35,450 nt of DNA from Kocuria sp. (GTDB lineage: Bacteria > Actinomycetota > Actinomycetes > Actinomycetales > Micrococcaceae): assembly GCA_031179495.1 (NCBI GenBank), contig JAPSHS010000010.1, positions 1 to 35,450 of the forward strand, given 5' to 3'. Below are positions 1-10,923 of the stretch, piece after piece. The notes under the pieces were generated by a model. That model had not been told where the DNA came from, searched no databases, and was given only the letters and a program-made list of their open reading frames with translations. The position numbers were made by a program, and so were the translations under genes. Each line of letters starts with the position of its first letter. Position 1 is the first letter of the stretch.

Positions 1-188
1 AGAAGATGGCGCCCTTCCAGGTCGCCGCCGCCGGCGCCCACCAGGCCGTGCTGCCCGACACCCCGGGCTACCTCGACGTGTCGATCGAGAAGCTGCAGGC
101 CAAGCTGGTGCGCAAGCCCAAGCGCGCTGAGGTCCCCGTGACCTGCGAGGAGCAGCTCGTGGTGGAGTACTACGCCCGCATGGCCTGA
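1..188 (+). CDS. rpsD: 30S ribosomal protein S4, C-terminal part (5' end outside window)
   Basis: The 62 complete codons visible, in frame from base 3, form the C-terminal end of ribosomal protein S4. S4 is a primary 16S rRNA-binding protein that nucleates assembly of the 30S body. The visible part has the typical S4 ending: the PGYLDVSIEKLQAKL segment, a basic KPKR stretch and a final VVEYYARMA (many S4 proteins end in YYSR or similar). The rest of the gene, including the S4 RNA-binding domain, lies upstream of the window. A strong terminator hairpin follows, so rpsD probably ends a transcription unit here. Identification is from the family C-terminus and from position upstream of alaS, common in Micrococcaceae. 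Confidence 0.93.
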   Translation, partial: KMAPFQVAAAGAHQAVLPDTPGYLDVSIEKLQAKLVRKPKRAEVPVTCEEQLVVEYYARMA

Positions 189-236
189 TCCCTGCGGGCT
201 CCTGCCCCGGCTCCGCCGGGACAGGGCCTCACCGGC

Positions 237-270
237 GAAGAGCCCGCGGCGCCAGCGCCGCGGGCTCTTC
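237..270 (+). terminator. Intrinsic-type terminator hairpin after rpsD
   Basis: A perfect inverted repeat has 16-nt arms (237-252 and 255-270) separated by only two bases, so the real loop will open by a pair or two. It lies 49 bp after the rpsD stop. There is no long T tract, as is usual for actinobacterial terminators, but the very stable GC stem ends in a C/T-rich flank. It separates rpsD from the next operon. Confidence 0.8.
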
Positions 271-278
271 CCGTTCGG

Positions 279-284
279 TACAGT
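279..284 (+). promoter_or_regulatory. Candidate -10 element for the DUF948-alaS operon
   Basis: TACAGT fits the actinobacterial TANNNT -10 pattern. It sits 95-100 bp before the first gene of the operon and directly after the rpsD terminator, the expected place for a new promoter. No convincing -35 hexamer is visible because the terminator stem occupies that spot. Confidence 0.35.
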
Positions 285-383
285 TGATCCCCGGGCACCG
301 CGCCGGTGCCCCTCACCGCACGCCCGGGGCGGTCCCGCCGCCCCGGCCCCCCCGGACCCGACCAGCAAGGAGCGCGCCGCCCC

Positions 384-836
384 ATGACCGGTGGAGAAAT
401 CGCAGGACTGCTCGCCGCGGGGGTGTTCGCCGTGCTGGTGCTCCTGCTCGCCGTGCCGATCCTCAAGCTGGGCAAGGTCTTCGACGAGCTGCGGCTGACG
501 ATCCGCTCGCTCAACAACGAGACCGTCCCCCTCATCGACGAGGTCACCCGCACCGTGTCGACCACCAACTCGCAGCTCGAGAAGGTGGACGGGATCACGA
601 CCAACGTCTCCGACGCGTCCGCCAACGTCTCGGCGCTGTCCTCCCTGGTCGCCTCCACGGTGGGCCAGCCGCTGATCAAGGTCGCGGCGTTCTCCCACGG
701 GGTGCGCCGCGCGTTCACCGGCGACGCCCCGCAGGGCCCGCACCGGGCCGACCGCTTCGGGGCGGACGCCGGGACCGGCGGCGCCCCGGGGACCGGCGCT
801 CCGGGCGGCCACGGCCCGGGGGAGGAGCGGCCATGA
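384..836 (+). CDS. DUF948 domain-containing membrane-anchored protein
   Basis: A 150-residue protein of the DUF948 type; its function is not established. One hydrophobic segment lies at about residues 5-27. A long polar helical region follows, with heptad-like Leu/Val spacing and many Asn, Ser and Thr (about 30-110), and then a Gly/Pro-rich low-complexity tail. This suggests a membrane-anchored coiled-coil protein. I chose the ATG at 384 because AAGGAG lies 11 bp upstream (367-372) and the hydrophobic segment follows at once; an in-frame start at 306 would add a Pro/Arg-rich extension that looks like non-coding sequence. Its stop overlaps the next start (ATGA), so the two small genes are probably translationally coupled. 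A DUF948 gene next to a DUF6167 gene just upstream of alaS is a recurrent actinobacterial arrangement. Confidence 0.8.
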   Translation: MTGGEIAGLLAAGVFAVLVLLLAVPILKLGKVFDELRLTIRSLNNETVPLIDEVTRTVSTTNSQLEKVDGITTNVSDASANVSALSSLVASTVGQPLIKVAAFSHGVRRAFTGDAPQGPHRADRFGADAGTGGAPGTGAPGGHGPGEERP

Positions 837-1204
837 GCTTCTGGGGCAAGCTCGCCCTCGTGGCCGCCGGCGGCCTCCTCGGCGCCGCCGCCACCCGGAT
901 CCCGCGCACCCCGGGCCGGGACCTCTCGGTGCCCGGTGCGGCCCGGCCCGAGCGCACCCCCCGGGCCGGCGACTGGCGCTCCCGGCTCTACCGCTTCGCC
1001 GCCACCGTCCGGGCGGGCATGGACGAGCGCGAGGCCGAGCTGCGCGAGTCCTTCGGCGTGCCCGCCCCCGGTGCGGGCTCCCCCCGCCTGAGCGCCCGCA
1101 CGGCCTCGCCGCAGGTGCTCGACGGCACCGCGACCCCCCGTGGGGACCACCCCCCGGCGGACCCCACCGACCCCTCGACCGACCGCGAAGGAAAGCACCG
1201 GTAA
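833..1204 (+). CDS. DUF6167-like small protein upstream of alaS
   Basis: A 123-residue protein of unknown function. The N-terminus MSFWGKLALVAAGGLLGAAATRI is a single hydrophobic segment (about residues 5-21) followed by Arg-rich sequence, so it could be a small anchored protein. A likely helix lies at about 50-75 (RSRLYRFAATVRAGMDEREAELRESFG), and the last 45 residues are Pro/Thr-rich and probably disordered. The helix with the DEREAELRE pattern is what I associate with the DUF6167 family found between DUF948 and alaS. It overlaps the upstream gene by ATGA, and its TAA overlaps the alaS ATG (TAATG), so alaS translation is likely coupled to it. Confidence 0.7.
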   Translation: MSFWGKLALVAAGGLLGAAATRIPRTPGRDLSVPGAARPERTPRAGDWRSRLYRFAATVRAGMDEREAELRESFGVPAPGAGSPRLSARTASPQVLDGTATPRGDHPPADPTDPSTDREGKHR

Positions 1205-3900
1205 TGCTGTCTCAGGAAATCGCCAAGCGCTGGCTGGACTACTTCGAAGGCCAGGGCCACACCGTGGTGCCCTCCGCCTCCCTGGTCTCCTCCCAGCCCG
1301 GCGCCATGTTCACGATCGCCGGCATGGTGCCGTTCATCCCGTACTTCCTCGGCCAGGAGACGGCCCCCTACAAGCGGGCCGCCTCGATCCAGAAGTGCAT
1401 CCGCACCCTGGACATCGAGGAGGTCGGCAAGACGGCCCGCCACGGCACGTTCTTCCAGATGGCCGGCAACTTCTCCTTCGGCGACTACTTCAAGGAGCGC
1501 GCCATCCCCATGGCGTGGGAGCTGCTCACCGGTTCCCTCCGGCAGGGCGGCTTCGGCCTCGACCCCGACCGCCTGTGGGTGACCGTCTACGAGGGGGACG
1601 AGGAGTCCTACGCCCTGTGGAAGGACACGGTGGGCGTGCCCGCCGAGCGGATCCAGCGGATGGGCCGCGACGAGAACTACTGGGACACCGGCCAGCCCGG
1701 CCCCGCGGGCCCGGACTCCGAGATCTTCTACGACCGCGGCCCCCACTACGGCCGGGAGGGCGGCCCGGCGGTCGACGACGACCGCTACATCGAGATCTGG
1801 AACCTCGTCTTCATGCAGTACCAGCGCGGCGAGGGCTCCGGCAAGGACTACGAGATCCTCGGCGACCTGCCGGAGCAGAACATCGACACCGGCCTGGGCG
1901 TCGAGCGCCTGGCCATGCTCCTCCAGGGCGTCGAGAACTTCTACGAGACCGACCAGGTCCGGCCGGTCCTCGACCGGGCGGCCGAGCTGTCCGGAAGGCG
2001 CTACCACGGGTCCGAGAAGCCCGGTGAGGAGGGCTACGACGACGACGTGCGGATGCGCGTGGTCGCCGACCACGTCCGCTCCTCGCTGATGCTCATCGCC
2101 GACGGCGTCAGCCCGTCCAACGAGGGCCGCGGCTACATCCTGCGCCGCCTGCTGCGCCGGGCGATCCGCGCGATGCGCCTCATGGGCGTCACCGAGCCCT
2201 GCCTGCCCGTGCTGCTCCCGGCCTCCCGGGACGCCATGCAGGGCGTCTACCCCTACGTGGCCGACGACTTCGAGCGGATCTCCCGGATCGCCTACGCCGA
2301 GGAGAGGGCGTTCCTGAAGACCATCGAGTCCGGCACCACCCGGCTCAACGAGGCCGTTGCCGGCGCGAAGCGGCAGGGCCAGGCCGTCTCCGGGGCCGAG
2401 GCGTTCGCCCTGCACGACACCTACGGCTTCCCGATCGACCTGACCCTGGAGATGGCCGCCGAGGCCGGGGTCGCCGTCGACGAGACCGCCTTCCGCGGGC
2501 TCATGGAGGAGCAGCGCACCCGCGCCCAGCAGGACGCCCGGGCCAAGAAGGGCGCCCACGCCGACCTCTCGGTGTTCCGCCGGCTGGTCGACGAGGGCGG
2601 CTCCGTGTTCACCGGCTACGAACGGCTGCGCGGCGAGACGGTGCTGCGCGCCCTGCTGCAGGACGGCGTGACCGTGCCGGCCGCGCCGGCGGGGACCGCC
2701 GTCGAGGTCGTCCTCGACGAGACCCCCTTCTACGCCGAGGCCGGCGGCCAGGCGGCGGACCGGGGCACGATCACCGGCGACGGGTTCGTCCTCGACGTCA
2801 CCGACGTGCAGCAGCCCGTGAAGGGCCTGTCCGTGCACCAGGCGGTCGTGCGCGAGGGAGAGGCCGTCTCCGGCACCACGGTGCTCGCCCAGGTGGACGT
2901 CGCCCGGCGGCGCGCCGGGGAGATGGCGCACTCCGGCACCCACGTCGTCCACGCGGCCCTGCACGACATCCTCGGGCCCGAGGCCGTGCAGCGCGGGTCC
3001 TTCAACAAGGAGGGCTACCTGCGCTTCGACTTCGCCTGGGGCGAGGGCCTCAGCGAGGCCCAGCGCCAGGAGATCGAGGAGGTCTCCAACGCCGCGATCC
3101 ACGACAACCACGAGGTCGTGACCCAGGAGATGCCCCTCGCCGAGGCCAAGGCCATGGGCGCGACGTCGCTGTTCGGCGAGAAGTACGGGGACCGGGTGCG
3201 GGTCGTCGAGATGAACGGCCCGTGGTCGCGCGAGCTGTGCGGCGGCACCCACGTGGGTGCGACCGCCCAGATCGGCTCGCTGACCCTGCTCACCGAGCAG
3301 TCCGTGGGCTCGGGCAACCGGCGCGTCGAGGCGCTGGTGGGGCTGGACTCCTTCCGCCACCTGGCCGCCGAGCGCACCCTGGTGCACCAGCTCACCGACA
3401 TGCTCAAGGTGCAGAGCTCCGCCGAGCTGCCGGAGCGGCTGGCCGCCACCCTCGACAAGCTCAAATCCGCGGAGAAGGAGCTCGCCGGCCTGCGCCGCGA
3501 GAAGCTCCAGGCCCAGGCCGGCGCCCTGCTGCAGAACGCCCGCGAGATCGGCCCGGTCACCGCGCTCGTGCACGACGCCGGTGAGGTCGCCGGCGCCGAC
3601 GACGTCCGGGCCCTCGCCCTCGACCTGCGCGGGCGCCTCGGCCAGGCCGCCGCCGTGGTCGCCGTGGCCGGTGTGGCCAAGGGCCGCCCGCTGGTGCTGG
3701 TCGCCACCACGGAGGGCGCCCGCGCGGCCGGCGTCAAGGCCGGCCGGCTCGTGCGCGCCGCGGCCCAGGTCCTGGGCGGCGGAGGCGGCGGCAAGGACGA
3801 CATCGCCCAGGGCGGCGGCCAGGACGCCTCGCAGATCGGGGCGGCCCTCGACGCGGTGCTGGCGGACGTCACCCGCACGACGGGCGGCGCCGCCGCGTGA
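1204..3900 (+). CDS. alaS: Alanine--tRNA ligase
   Basis: Cytoplasmic enzyme that charges tRNA-Ala with alanine and hydrolyses mischarged Ser- and Gly-tRNA-Ala. At 898 residues it is full length. The order is the class II aminoacylation core (about 1-260, including FFQMAGNFSFGDYFKE), the tRNA-recognition region, the editing domain and the C-terminal C-Ala domain with its Gly-rich GGGGGGKDDIAQGGG stretch. The zinc-binding editing residues are visible: H576 and H580 in HSGTH, and C679 and H683 in CGGTH. GAAGGA (1187-1192) is the ribosome binding site, with 11 bp between its core and the ATG. The start overlaps the previous stop, and the stop overlaps the GTG of ruvX. Confidence 0.98.
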   Translation: MLSQEIAKRWLDYFEGQGHTVVPSASLVSSQPGAMFTIAGMVPFIPYFLGQETAPYKRAASIQKCIRTLDIEEVGKTARHGTFFQMAGNFSFGDYFKERAIPMAWELLTGSLRQGGFGLDPDRLWVTVYEGDEESYALWKDTVGVPAERIQRMGRDENYWDTGQPGPAGPDSEIFYDRGPHYGREGGPAVDDDRYIEIWNLVFMQYQRGEGSGKDYEILGDLPEQNIDTGLGVERLAMLLQGVENFYETDQVRPVLDRAAELSGRRYHGSEKPGEEGYDDDVRMRVVADHVRSSLMLIADGVSPSNEGRGYILRRLLRRAIRAMRLMGVTEPCLPVLLPASRDAMQGVYPYVADDFERISRIAYAEERAFLKTIESGTTRLNEAVAGAKRQGQAVSGAEAFALHDTYGFPIDLTLEMAAEAGVAVDETAFRGLMEEQRTRAQQDARAKKGAHADLSVFRRLVDEGGSVFTGYERLRGETVLRALLQDGVTVPAAPAGTAVEVVLDETPFYAEAGGQAADRGTITGDGFVLDVTDVQQPVKGLSVHQAVVREGEAVSGTTVLAQVDVARRRAGEMAHSGTHVVHAALHDILGPEAVQRGSFNKEGYLRFDFAWGEGLSEAQRQEIEEVSNAAIHDNHEVVTQEMPLAEAKAMGATSLFGEKYGDRVRVVEMNGPWSRELCGGTHVGATAQIGSLTLLTEQSVGSGNRRVEALVGLDSFRHLAAERTLVHQLTDMLKVQSSAELPERLAATLDKLKSAEKELAGLRREKLQAQAGALLQNAREIGPVTALVHDAGEVAGADDVRALALDLRGRLGQAAAVVAVAGVAKGRPLVLVATTEGARAAGVKAGRLVRAAAQVLGGGGGGKDDIAQGGGQDASQIGAALDAVLADVTRTTGGAAA

Positions 3901-4571
3901 GCGACGCCTACGTCCGGGGCCGCAGGATCGGGGTCGACGTCGGCCTCGTCCGCGTCGGGGTCGCCCTCGGCGACCCCGACGGGATCCTCGCGACCCCGCT
4001 GACGACGCTGCGGCGCGACCCCCAGAAGGGCTTCGACGTCAAGCTCCTGGCCGGACTGGTCCGGGAGCACGGCGCCGTCGCGGTCTACGTCGGCCTGCCC
4101 CGCAGCCTGGACGGCGGGGAGAACGCCTCCACCGCGATGGCGCAGGACTACGCCGCCGCCCTCGTGCGGCGGCTGCGGGCCAAGGGCTGGGACGTGCCGG
4201 TGCGCCTGGTCGACGAGCGGCTGAGCACCGTGGACGCCCACCGGTCCCTGCTCGAGGCCGGGGTCTCCCGCCGGAAGCACATGGACAAGGTCGACCAGGT
4301 CGCCGCGGCGACCATCCTGCAGAGCGCCCTGGACCGGGCCAAGGCCACCGGCGCGGAGCCCGGAGCGCCGGTCGACCCGCCCGCCCTCGGCCCGGCCGCG
4401 CCCGCGGTCGCGCATAATGGGGGAGACCTCGACGCGGACGGTCCCGTCGCGGAGCACCGCGGAGGCCCCGCCGCCGTCTCGCGGGGCTCCGCCGAGGACA
4501 CCGCCGGACCGCCCGACCGGGCGCGGCCGGCACCGTTGACGACCACCGATCCGGACGGAGAGCATTCGTGA
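3897..4571 (+). CDS. ruvX: Putative Holliday junction resolvase / pre-16S rRNA nuclease RuvX (YqgF)
   Basis: RNase H-fold nuclease of the YqgF/RuvX family, implicated in 16S rRNA 5' maturation and proposed as a Holliday junction resolvase. The acidic catalytic residues are in place: D14 in IGVDVG, E107 in DERLST and D133 in KVDQVAA, with the VGLPRSLDG loop at 65-73. The family usually has about 140-160 residues. This protein has 224 because a tail of about 75 residues rich in Ala, Pro, Gly and Asp follows the core, probably disordered. The GTG start overlaps the alaS stop and the TGA overlaps the mltG GTG, so the alaS-ruvX-mltG order typical of actinobacteria is kept with translational coupling. 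Confidence 0.92.
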   Translation: MSDAYVRGRRIGVDVGLVRVGVALGDPDGILATPLTTLRRDPQKGFDVKLLAGLVREHGAVAVYVGLPRSLDGGENASTAMAQDYAAALVRRLRAKGWDVPVRLVDERLSTVDAHRSLLEAGVSRRKHMDKVDQVAAATILQSALDRAKATGAEPGAPVDPPALGPAAPAVAHNGGDLDADGPVAEHRGGPAAVSRGSAEDTAGPPDRARPAPLTTTDPDGEHS

Positions 4572-5797
4572 GCGACGACCCGTACGACCAGTCGGCGCCC
4601 CGCCGCCCCGAGGCTCCCCGCGAGTCCTCCGGCGGCTCCGGGGGGCTGGGGAGCCTGTTGGACGCCCCGTCGTCGCGGGAGCCCTCCACGGGCCTGCGCG
4701 GCGTCTTCGAGCACCAGGAGCTCACCCCCGAGCAGATGAAGCGGCGGCGCCGCCGCGGCAGGGTCTCCCTGACCACGGCCATCGCCCTGTTCCTGCTCGC
4801 CGGGCTGATCACCGTGTCCGTGCTGAGCTCCACCTTCGGCTGGTTCGAGGTGCGCGACTACCGCGGCGAGGGCAAGGACCCGGTGACCTTCTCCGTGGGC
4901 CAGGGCGCCACCACCGGCCAGATCGCCGTGGCCCTCGAGCAGCAGGGGGTCGTCGCCGACGCCGAGACCTTCGTGGAGAGCTTCCAGGAGGAGCACGCCG
5001 GGGACTTCATCCAGCCGGGCGAGTACGAGCTGCGCACGGAGATGAGCTCGGAGGCGGCCGTCGGGGCCCTCATGGAGGAGGACGAGGCCACCCACTACGC
5101 GGCCGTCGCGCAGACCCTGCGCATGCCCGACGTGTTCGGCATCCTCAGCCAGTCCACCGGCATCCCCGTCGAGGAGTTCGAGGCTCTCGAGGAGGACACC
5201 GGTGCCTTCGGGATCCCCGCCCGCTTCCCGACCCTCGAGGGCTGGCTGCACCCGGGCGAGTACCGGTTCCCGCTGGACGCCTCGGCCCAGCAGGTCCTGC
5301 AGACCATGGTCGACCGCACCCGGGCCACGCTCGAGGACAACGGCATCACCGACGAGGACCGCGCGTTCGAGGTCCTCACGATGGGCTCGATCATCGAGTT
5401 CGAGGTCCAGCCCGAGCACTACGACATCGTGGCCGGGGCCATCGAGAACCGGCTCGAGAACCCCGACGGGGAGACCTCCGGGTTCATCCAGTCCGACGCG
5501 TCCGTCACCTACGGCCTCGGCCGGAAGAGCTACGACTTCTCGGAGGAGGAGCGCCGCGACGAGTCCAACCGGTACAACACCTTCGCCAATCCCGGCCTGC
5601 CGGTCGGCCCGATCGGCTCCCCGGGCGACGCCGCCATCAAGGCGGCCGCCGACCCCGAGGAGACCGACTACTACTTCTGGGTGACCGTCGACCTGGAGTC
5701 GGGCGAGACCAAGTTCGCCGAGACCTACGCGGAGCACCTGGAGAACGTCGAGGAGTACAACCAGTGGTGCAGCGAGAACGAGGGCCGGTGCGGGTGA
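4568..5797 (+). CDS. mltG: Endolytic murein transglycosylase MltG
   Basis: A 409-residue inner-membrane lytic transglycosylase that cleaves nascent peptidoglycan strands and is thought to end their elongation. A Pro/Ser-rich cytoplasmic N-terminus ends in a basic KRRRRRGR stop-transfer patch (58-65), then one transmembrane helix at about 67-88, then a strongly acidic extracytoplasmic domain. The YceG/MltG hallmarks are present: LEGWLHPGEYRFP (223-235), the catalytic Glu E277 in MGSIIEFE, and YNTF...GLPVGPIGSPG near the C-terminus. The GTG at 4568 overlaps the ruvX stop, with GGAG at 4557-4560 as ribosome binding site. Its stop overlaps the aroE start. The place between ruvX and aroE is standard in actinobacteria. 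Confidence 0.95.
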   Translation: MSDDPYDQSAPRRPEAPRESSGGSGGLGSLLDAPSSREPSTGLRGVFEHQELTPEQMKRRRRRGRVSLTTAIALFLLAGLITVSVLSSTFGWFEVRDYRGEGKDPVTFSVGQGATTGQIAVALEQQGVVADAETFVESFQEEHAGDFIQPGEYELRTEMSSEAAVGALMEEDEATHYAAVAQTLRMPDVFGILSQSTGIPVEEFEALEEDTGAFGIPARFPTLEGWLHPGEYRFPLDASAQQVLQTMVDRTRATLEDNGITDEDRAFEVLTMGSIIEFEVQPEHYDIVAGAIENRLENPDGETSGFIQSDASVTYGLGRKSYDFSEEERRDESNRYNTFANPGLPVGPIGSPGDAAIKAAADPEETDYYFWVTVDLESGETKFAETYAEHLENVEEYNQWCSENEGRCG

Positions 5798-6681
5798 GCC
5801 CCGCCCGCGCGGCCGTGGTGGGCCACCCCATCGGCCACTCGCGCTCCCCGGACCTGCACCGCGCCGCGTACGCCGTCCTCGGCGAGGACATCGACTACGG
5901 CGCCCACGACCTCGTCGAGGAGCAGCTCCCGGCGTTCGTCGACGCCCGGCGCGGCGACCCCGCCTGGCGGGGCCTGTCGGTGACGATGCCCCTGAAGTCG
6001 GTGGCCGCCGCGTGCGCCGACGAGCGCACCGAGCTGGGCGAGGCCGTGGGCGTGGTCAACACCCTGGTCTTCCGCCCGGACGGCACGCTGCTGGGCCACA
6101 ACACGGACGTCGCCGGGATCGTGGGCGCGGTGCGGGCCGCGGGCGCGGTGCCGGGAACCCCCCGCGTCGCGGTGCTGGGCGGGGGAGGCACGGCCACGGC
6201 CGCCGTCGCCGCCGCCGGCGCCCTGGGCGCTCCCGCGGTCGACGTCTTCGTGCGCTCGGCCGCCCGCGCCGGGCGCGCGGTCGAGGCGGGACGCCGGCTC
6301 GGGGTGCCCGTGCGGCTGCGGGCCTGGGACGAGGCACCGGGTGCCCTGCCGGGCTACGACGTCGTCGTCTCGACCCTGCCCCCGCACGGGGCGGACGAGC
6401 TCGCCGAGCGCGCGGCCGCGCTCGCCCCGGCCACCACCGGCGTCCTCCTGGACGCCGCCTACGACCCGTGGCCGTCGGCGCTCGCCCGGGCCTGGACGCG
6501 GGCCGGGGGAGCCGTGGCCCCGGGAATCGATATGCTGATCTTCCAGGCGGTCGACCAGATCCGCCTCTTCACCGGTCGCGGCCCGGGCGCACCCCTGCCC
6601 CGCGAGCAGGACGTCATCGCCGCGCTGTGCACGGCGGTGGGGCGGCCCGTCCGCGTCGTCCCGTCCCCGCTCCGCACCTGA
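5794..6681 (+). CDS. aroE: Shikimate dehydrogenase (NADP+)
   Basis: Reduces 3-dehydroshikimate to shikimate in aromatic amino acid synthesis. At 295 residues it has the usual two-domain length. Shikimate-binding Ser residues lie in [10 protein letters not shown] (S16, S18). The catalytic Lys is K68 in [10 protein letters not shown], with N89 and D105 in the substrate pocket. The NADP loop GGGGTA is at 129-134, and the C-terminal [12 protein letters not shown] carries the conserved Gln. I chose the GTG at 5794 because it overlaps the mltG stop (GTGA) and has AGGG at 5781-5784; a GTG at 5788 is possible and would add two residues. It is followed by a 64-bp gap and aroC. Confidence 0.95.
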   Translation: MSPARAAVVGHPIGHSRSPDLHRAAYAVLGEDIDYGAHDLVEEQLPAFVDARRGDPAWRGLSVTMPLKSVAAACADERTELGEAVGVVNTLVFRPDGTLLGHNTDVAGIVGAVRAAGAVPGTPRVAVLGGGGTATAAVAAAGALGAPAVDVFVRSAARAGRAVEAGRRLGVPVRLRAWDEAPGALPGYDVVVSTLPPHGADELAERAAALAPATTGVLLDAAYDPWPSALARAWTRAGGAVAPGIDMLIFQAVDQIRLFTGRGPGAPLPREQDVIAALCTAVGRPVRVVPSPLRT

Positions 6682-6688
6682 AACCTGT

Positions 6689-6718
6689 CGGCAGGACGCC
6701 CCCGGGCGGTCCCTGCCG
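6689..6718 (+). terminator. Stem-loop between aroE and aroC
   Basis: Inverted repeat CGGCAGG/CCTGCCG (6689-6695 and 6712-6718), with a smaller GCCC/GGGC pairing in the loop. It could be a weak terminator or an mRNA-stabilising element between aroE and aroC. There is no T tract, and read-through into aroC is likely. Confidence 0.35.
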
Positions 6719-6745
6719 CCGAGACCACGAACGGAAAGAGTTGCT

Positions 6746-9755
<3,010 letters not shown>

Positions 9756-9832
9756 ACTGGTCCGCGGTCCGGGGCGACACCCTCCGACCCCACCGACCTG
9801 CCGACGACGCAGACAGACTAGAGAGAGAACCT

Positions 9833-10396
9833 GTGGCTACCACCAACGACATCAAGAACGGCACCGTGCTCAAGCTCGAGGGCAACCTGTGGAACGTCAT
9901 CGAGTTCCAGCACGTGAAGCCGGGCAAGGGCGGGGCGTTCGTGCGCACGAAGATGCGCAACATCACCTCCGGCAAGGTGGTCGACAAGACCTTCAACGCG
10001 GGCGCCAAGATCGAGACCGCCACCGTGGACCGCAGCGAGTACCAGTACCTGTACCAGGACGGCGCCGACTACGTCTTCATGGACAACAAGAACTACGACC
10101 AGATCACCGTCCCCGGTGAGGTCGTGGGCGACGCCGCCAACTTCATGCTCGAGAACATCAACGCGACCATCGCGATGCACGAGGGCGCCCCGCTCTACAT
10201 CGAGCTGCCCGCGTCCGTGGTGCTGGAGATCACCTACACCGAGCCGGGCCTGCAGGGCGACCGCTCCACCGGCGGCACCAAGCCCGCCACCGTGGAGACC
10301 GGCTACCAGATCCAGGTGCCCCTGTTCCTCGAGCAGGGCACGAAGGTCAAGGTCGACACCCGCACGGGTGACTACCTGGGCCGCGTCAACGAGTGA
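9833..10396 (+). CDS. efp: Translation elongation factor P
   Basis: EF-P binds ribosomes stalled at consecutive prolines and promotes peptide bond formation. At 187 residues it is the exact family length, with KOW-like domain I and two OB domains ending in the conserved GDYLGRVNE. The tip of the domain I loop reads PGKGG, with K32 where other bacteria carry a modified Lys or Arg. The GTG at 9833 gives the N-terminus [10 protein letters not shown] shared by actinobacterial EF-P, and GAGAGAG upstream can serve as ribosome binding site. The stop overlaps the GTG of nusB. Confidence 0.97.
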   Translation: MATTNDIKNGTVLKLEGNLWNVIEFQHVKPGKGGAFVRTKMRNITSGKVVDKTFNAGAKIETATVDRSEYQYLYQDGADYVFMDNKNYDQITVPGEVVGDAANFMLENINATIAMHEGAPLYIELPASVVLEITYTEPGLQGDRSTGGTKPATVETGYQIQVPLFLEQGTKVKVDTRTGDYLGRVNE

Positions 10397-10803
10397 GCGC
10401 CCGGGGCAAGGCGCGCCGCCGCGCCGTGGAGATCCTGTTCGAGGCCGAGCAGCGCGGGGAGGACGCCCGCGAGGTCATGGAGCGGCGCCGGCTGCACAGC
10501 GAGGCGCTCGTCTCCCCGTACGCCGAGGAGCTGGTGCTCGGGGTGACGATGCGCCGCGGTGAGCTCGACGAGTACCTCGAGACCTACTCCCAGGGCTGGA
10601 CGCTCGAGCGGATGCCCGCCGTGGACCGCAACGTCCTGCGCGTGGGCGCCTGGGAGCTGCTGTTCAACGACGACGTCCCGGACGGCGTCGCCGTGGCCGA
10701 GTCCGTCGGCCTCGCGAAGGACCTCGGCGGGGACGACTCGCCGCGCTTCGTCAACGGCCTGCTGGGGCGGCTGCAGCAGATGAAGCCCACCCTGCTCGGC
10801 TGA
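10393..10803 (+). CDS. nusB: Transcription antitermination factor NusB
   Basis: RNA-binding all-helical protein that, with NusE (S10), promotes antitermination of rRNA transcription. 136 residues, a normal length. The basic N-terminal [17 protein letters not shown] and the C-terminal [20 protein letters not shown] ... [29 protein letters not shown] are strongly conserved NusB blocks. It starts with the GTG that overlaps the efp stop, so efp and nusB are translationally coupled, a frequent actinobacterial pairing. A hairpin follows the stop. Confidence 0.96.
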   Translation: MSARGKARRRAVEILFEAEQRGEDAREVMERRRLHSEALVSPYAEELVLGVTMRRGELDEYLETYSQGWTLERMPAVDRNVLRVGAWELLFNDDVPDGVAVAESVGLAKDLGGDDSPRFVNGLLGRLQQMKPTLLG

Positions 10804-10818
10804 GCCCGCGCCGACCCG

Positions 10819-10855
10819 CACCCCGTTCCGCCCGGATCCCGGGCCGGGCGGGGTG
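10819..10855 (+). terminator. Terminator-like hairpin after nusB
   Basis: CACCC and CGCCCGG (10819-10835) can pair with CCGGGCG and GGGTG (10844-10855), with a five-base bulge in the 5' arm. It lies about 16 bp after the nusB stop and likely ends the efp-nusB unit. No T tract is present. Confidence 0.5.
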
Positions 10856-10888
10856 TCCGTCGTCGTGGCCCTGCCGGGGCGCGGGCGC

Positions 10889-10894
10889 TACGAT
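10889..10894 (+). promoter_or_regulatory. Candidate -10 element for the ABC transporter pair
   Basis: TACGAT fits TANNNT and lies about 30 bp before the ATG of the ABC ATPase, which also has a strong GGGGAGG ribosome binding site (10912-10918). The -35 region is not convincing. Confidence 0.4.
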
Positions 10895-10923
10895 CCTGGC
10901 AGGACGAGCACGGGGAGGCCCCG

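Noticed and set aside
988-3573. An 861-codon open frame on the minus strand opposite alaS
   Set aside because: Shadow of alaS with biased, repetitive composition and no recognisable motif.
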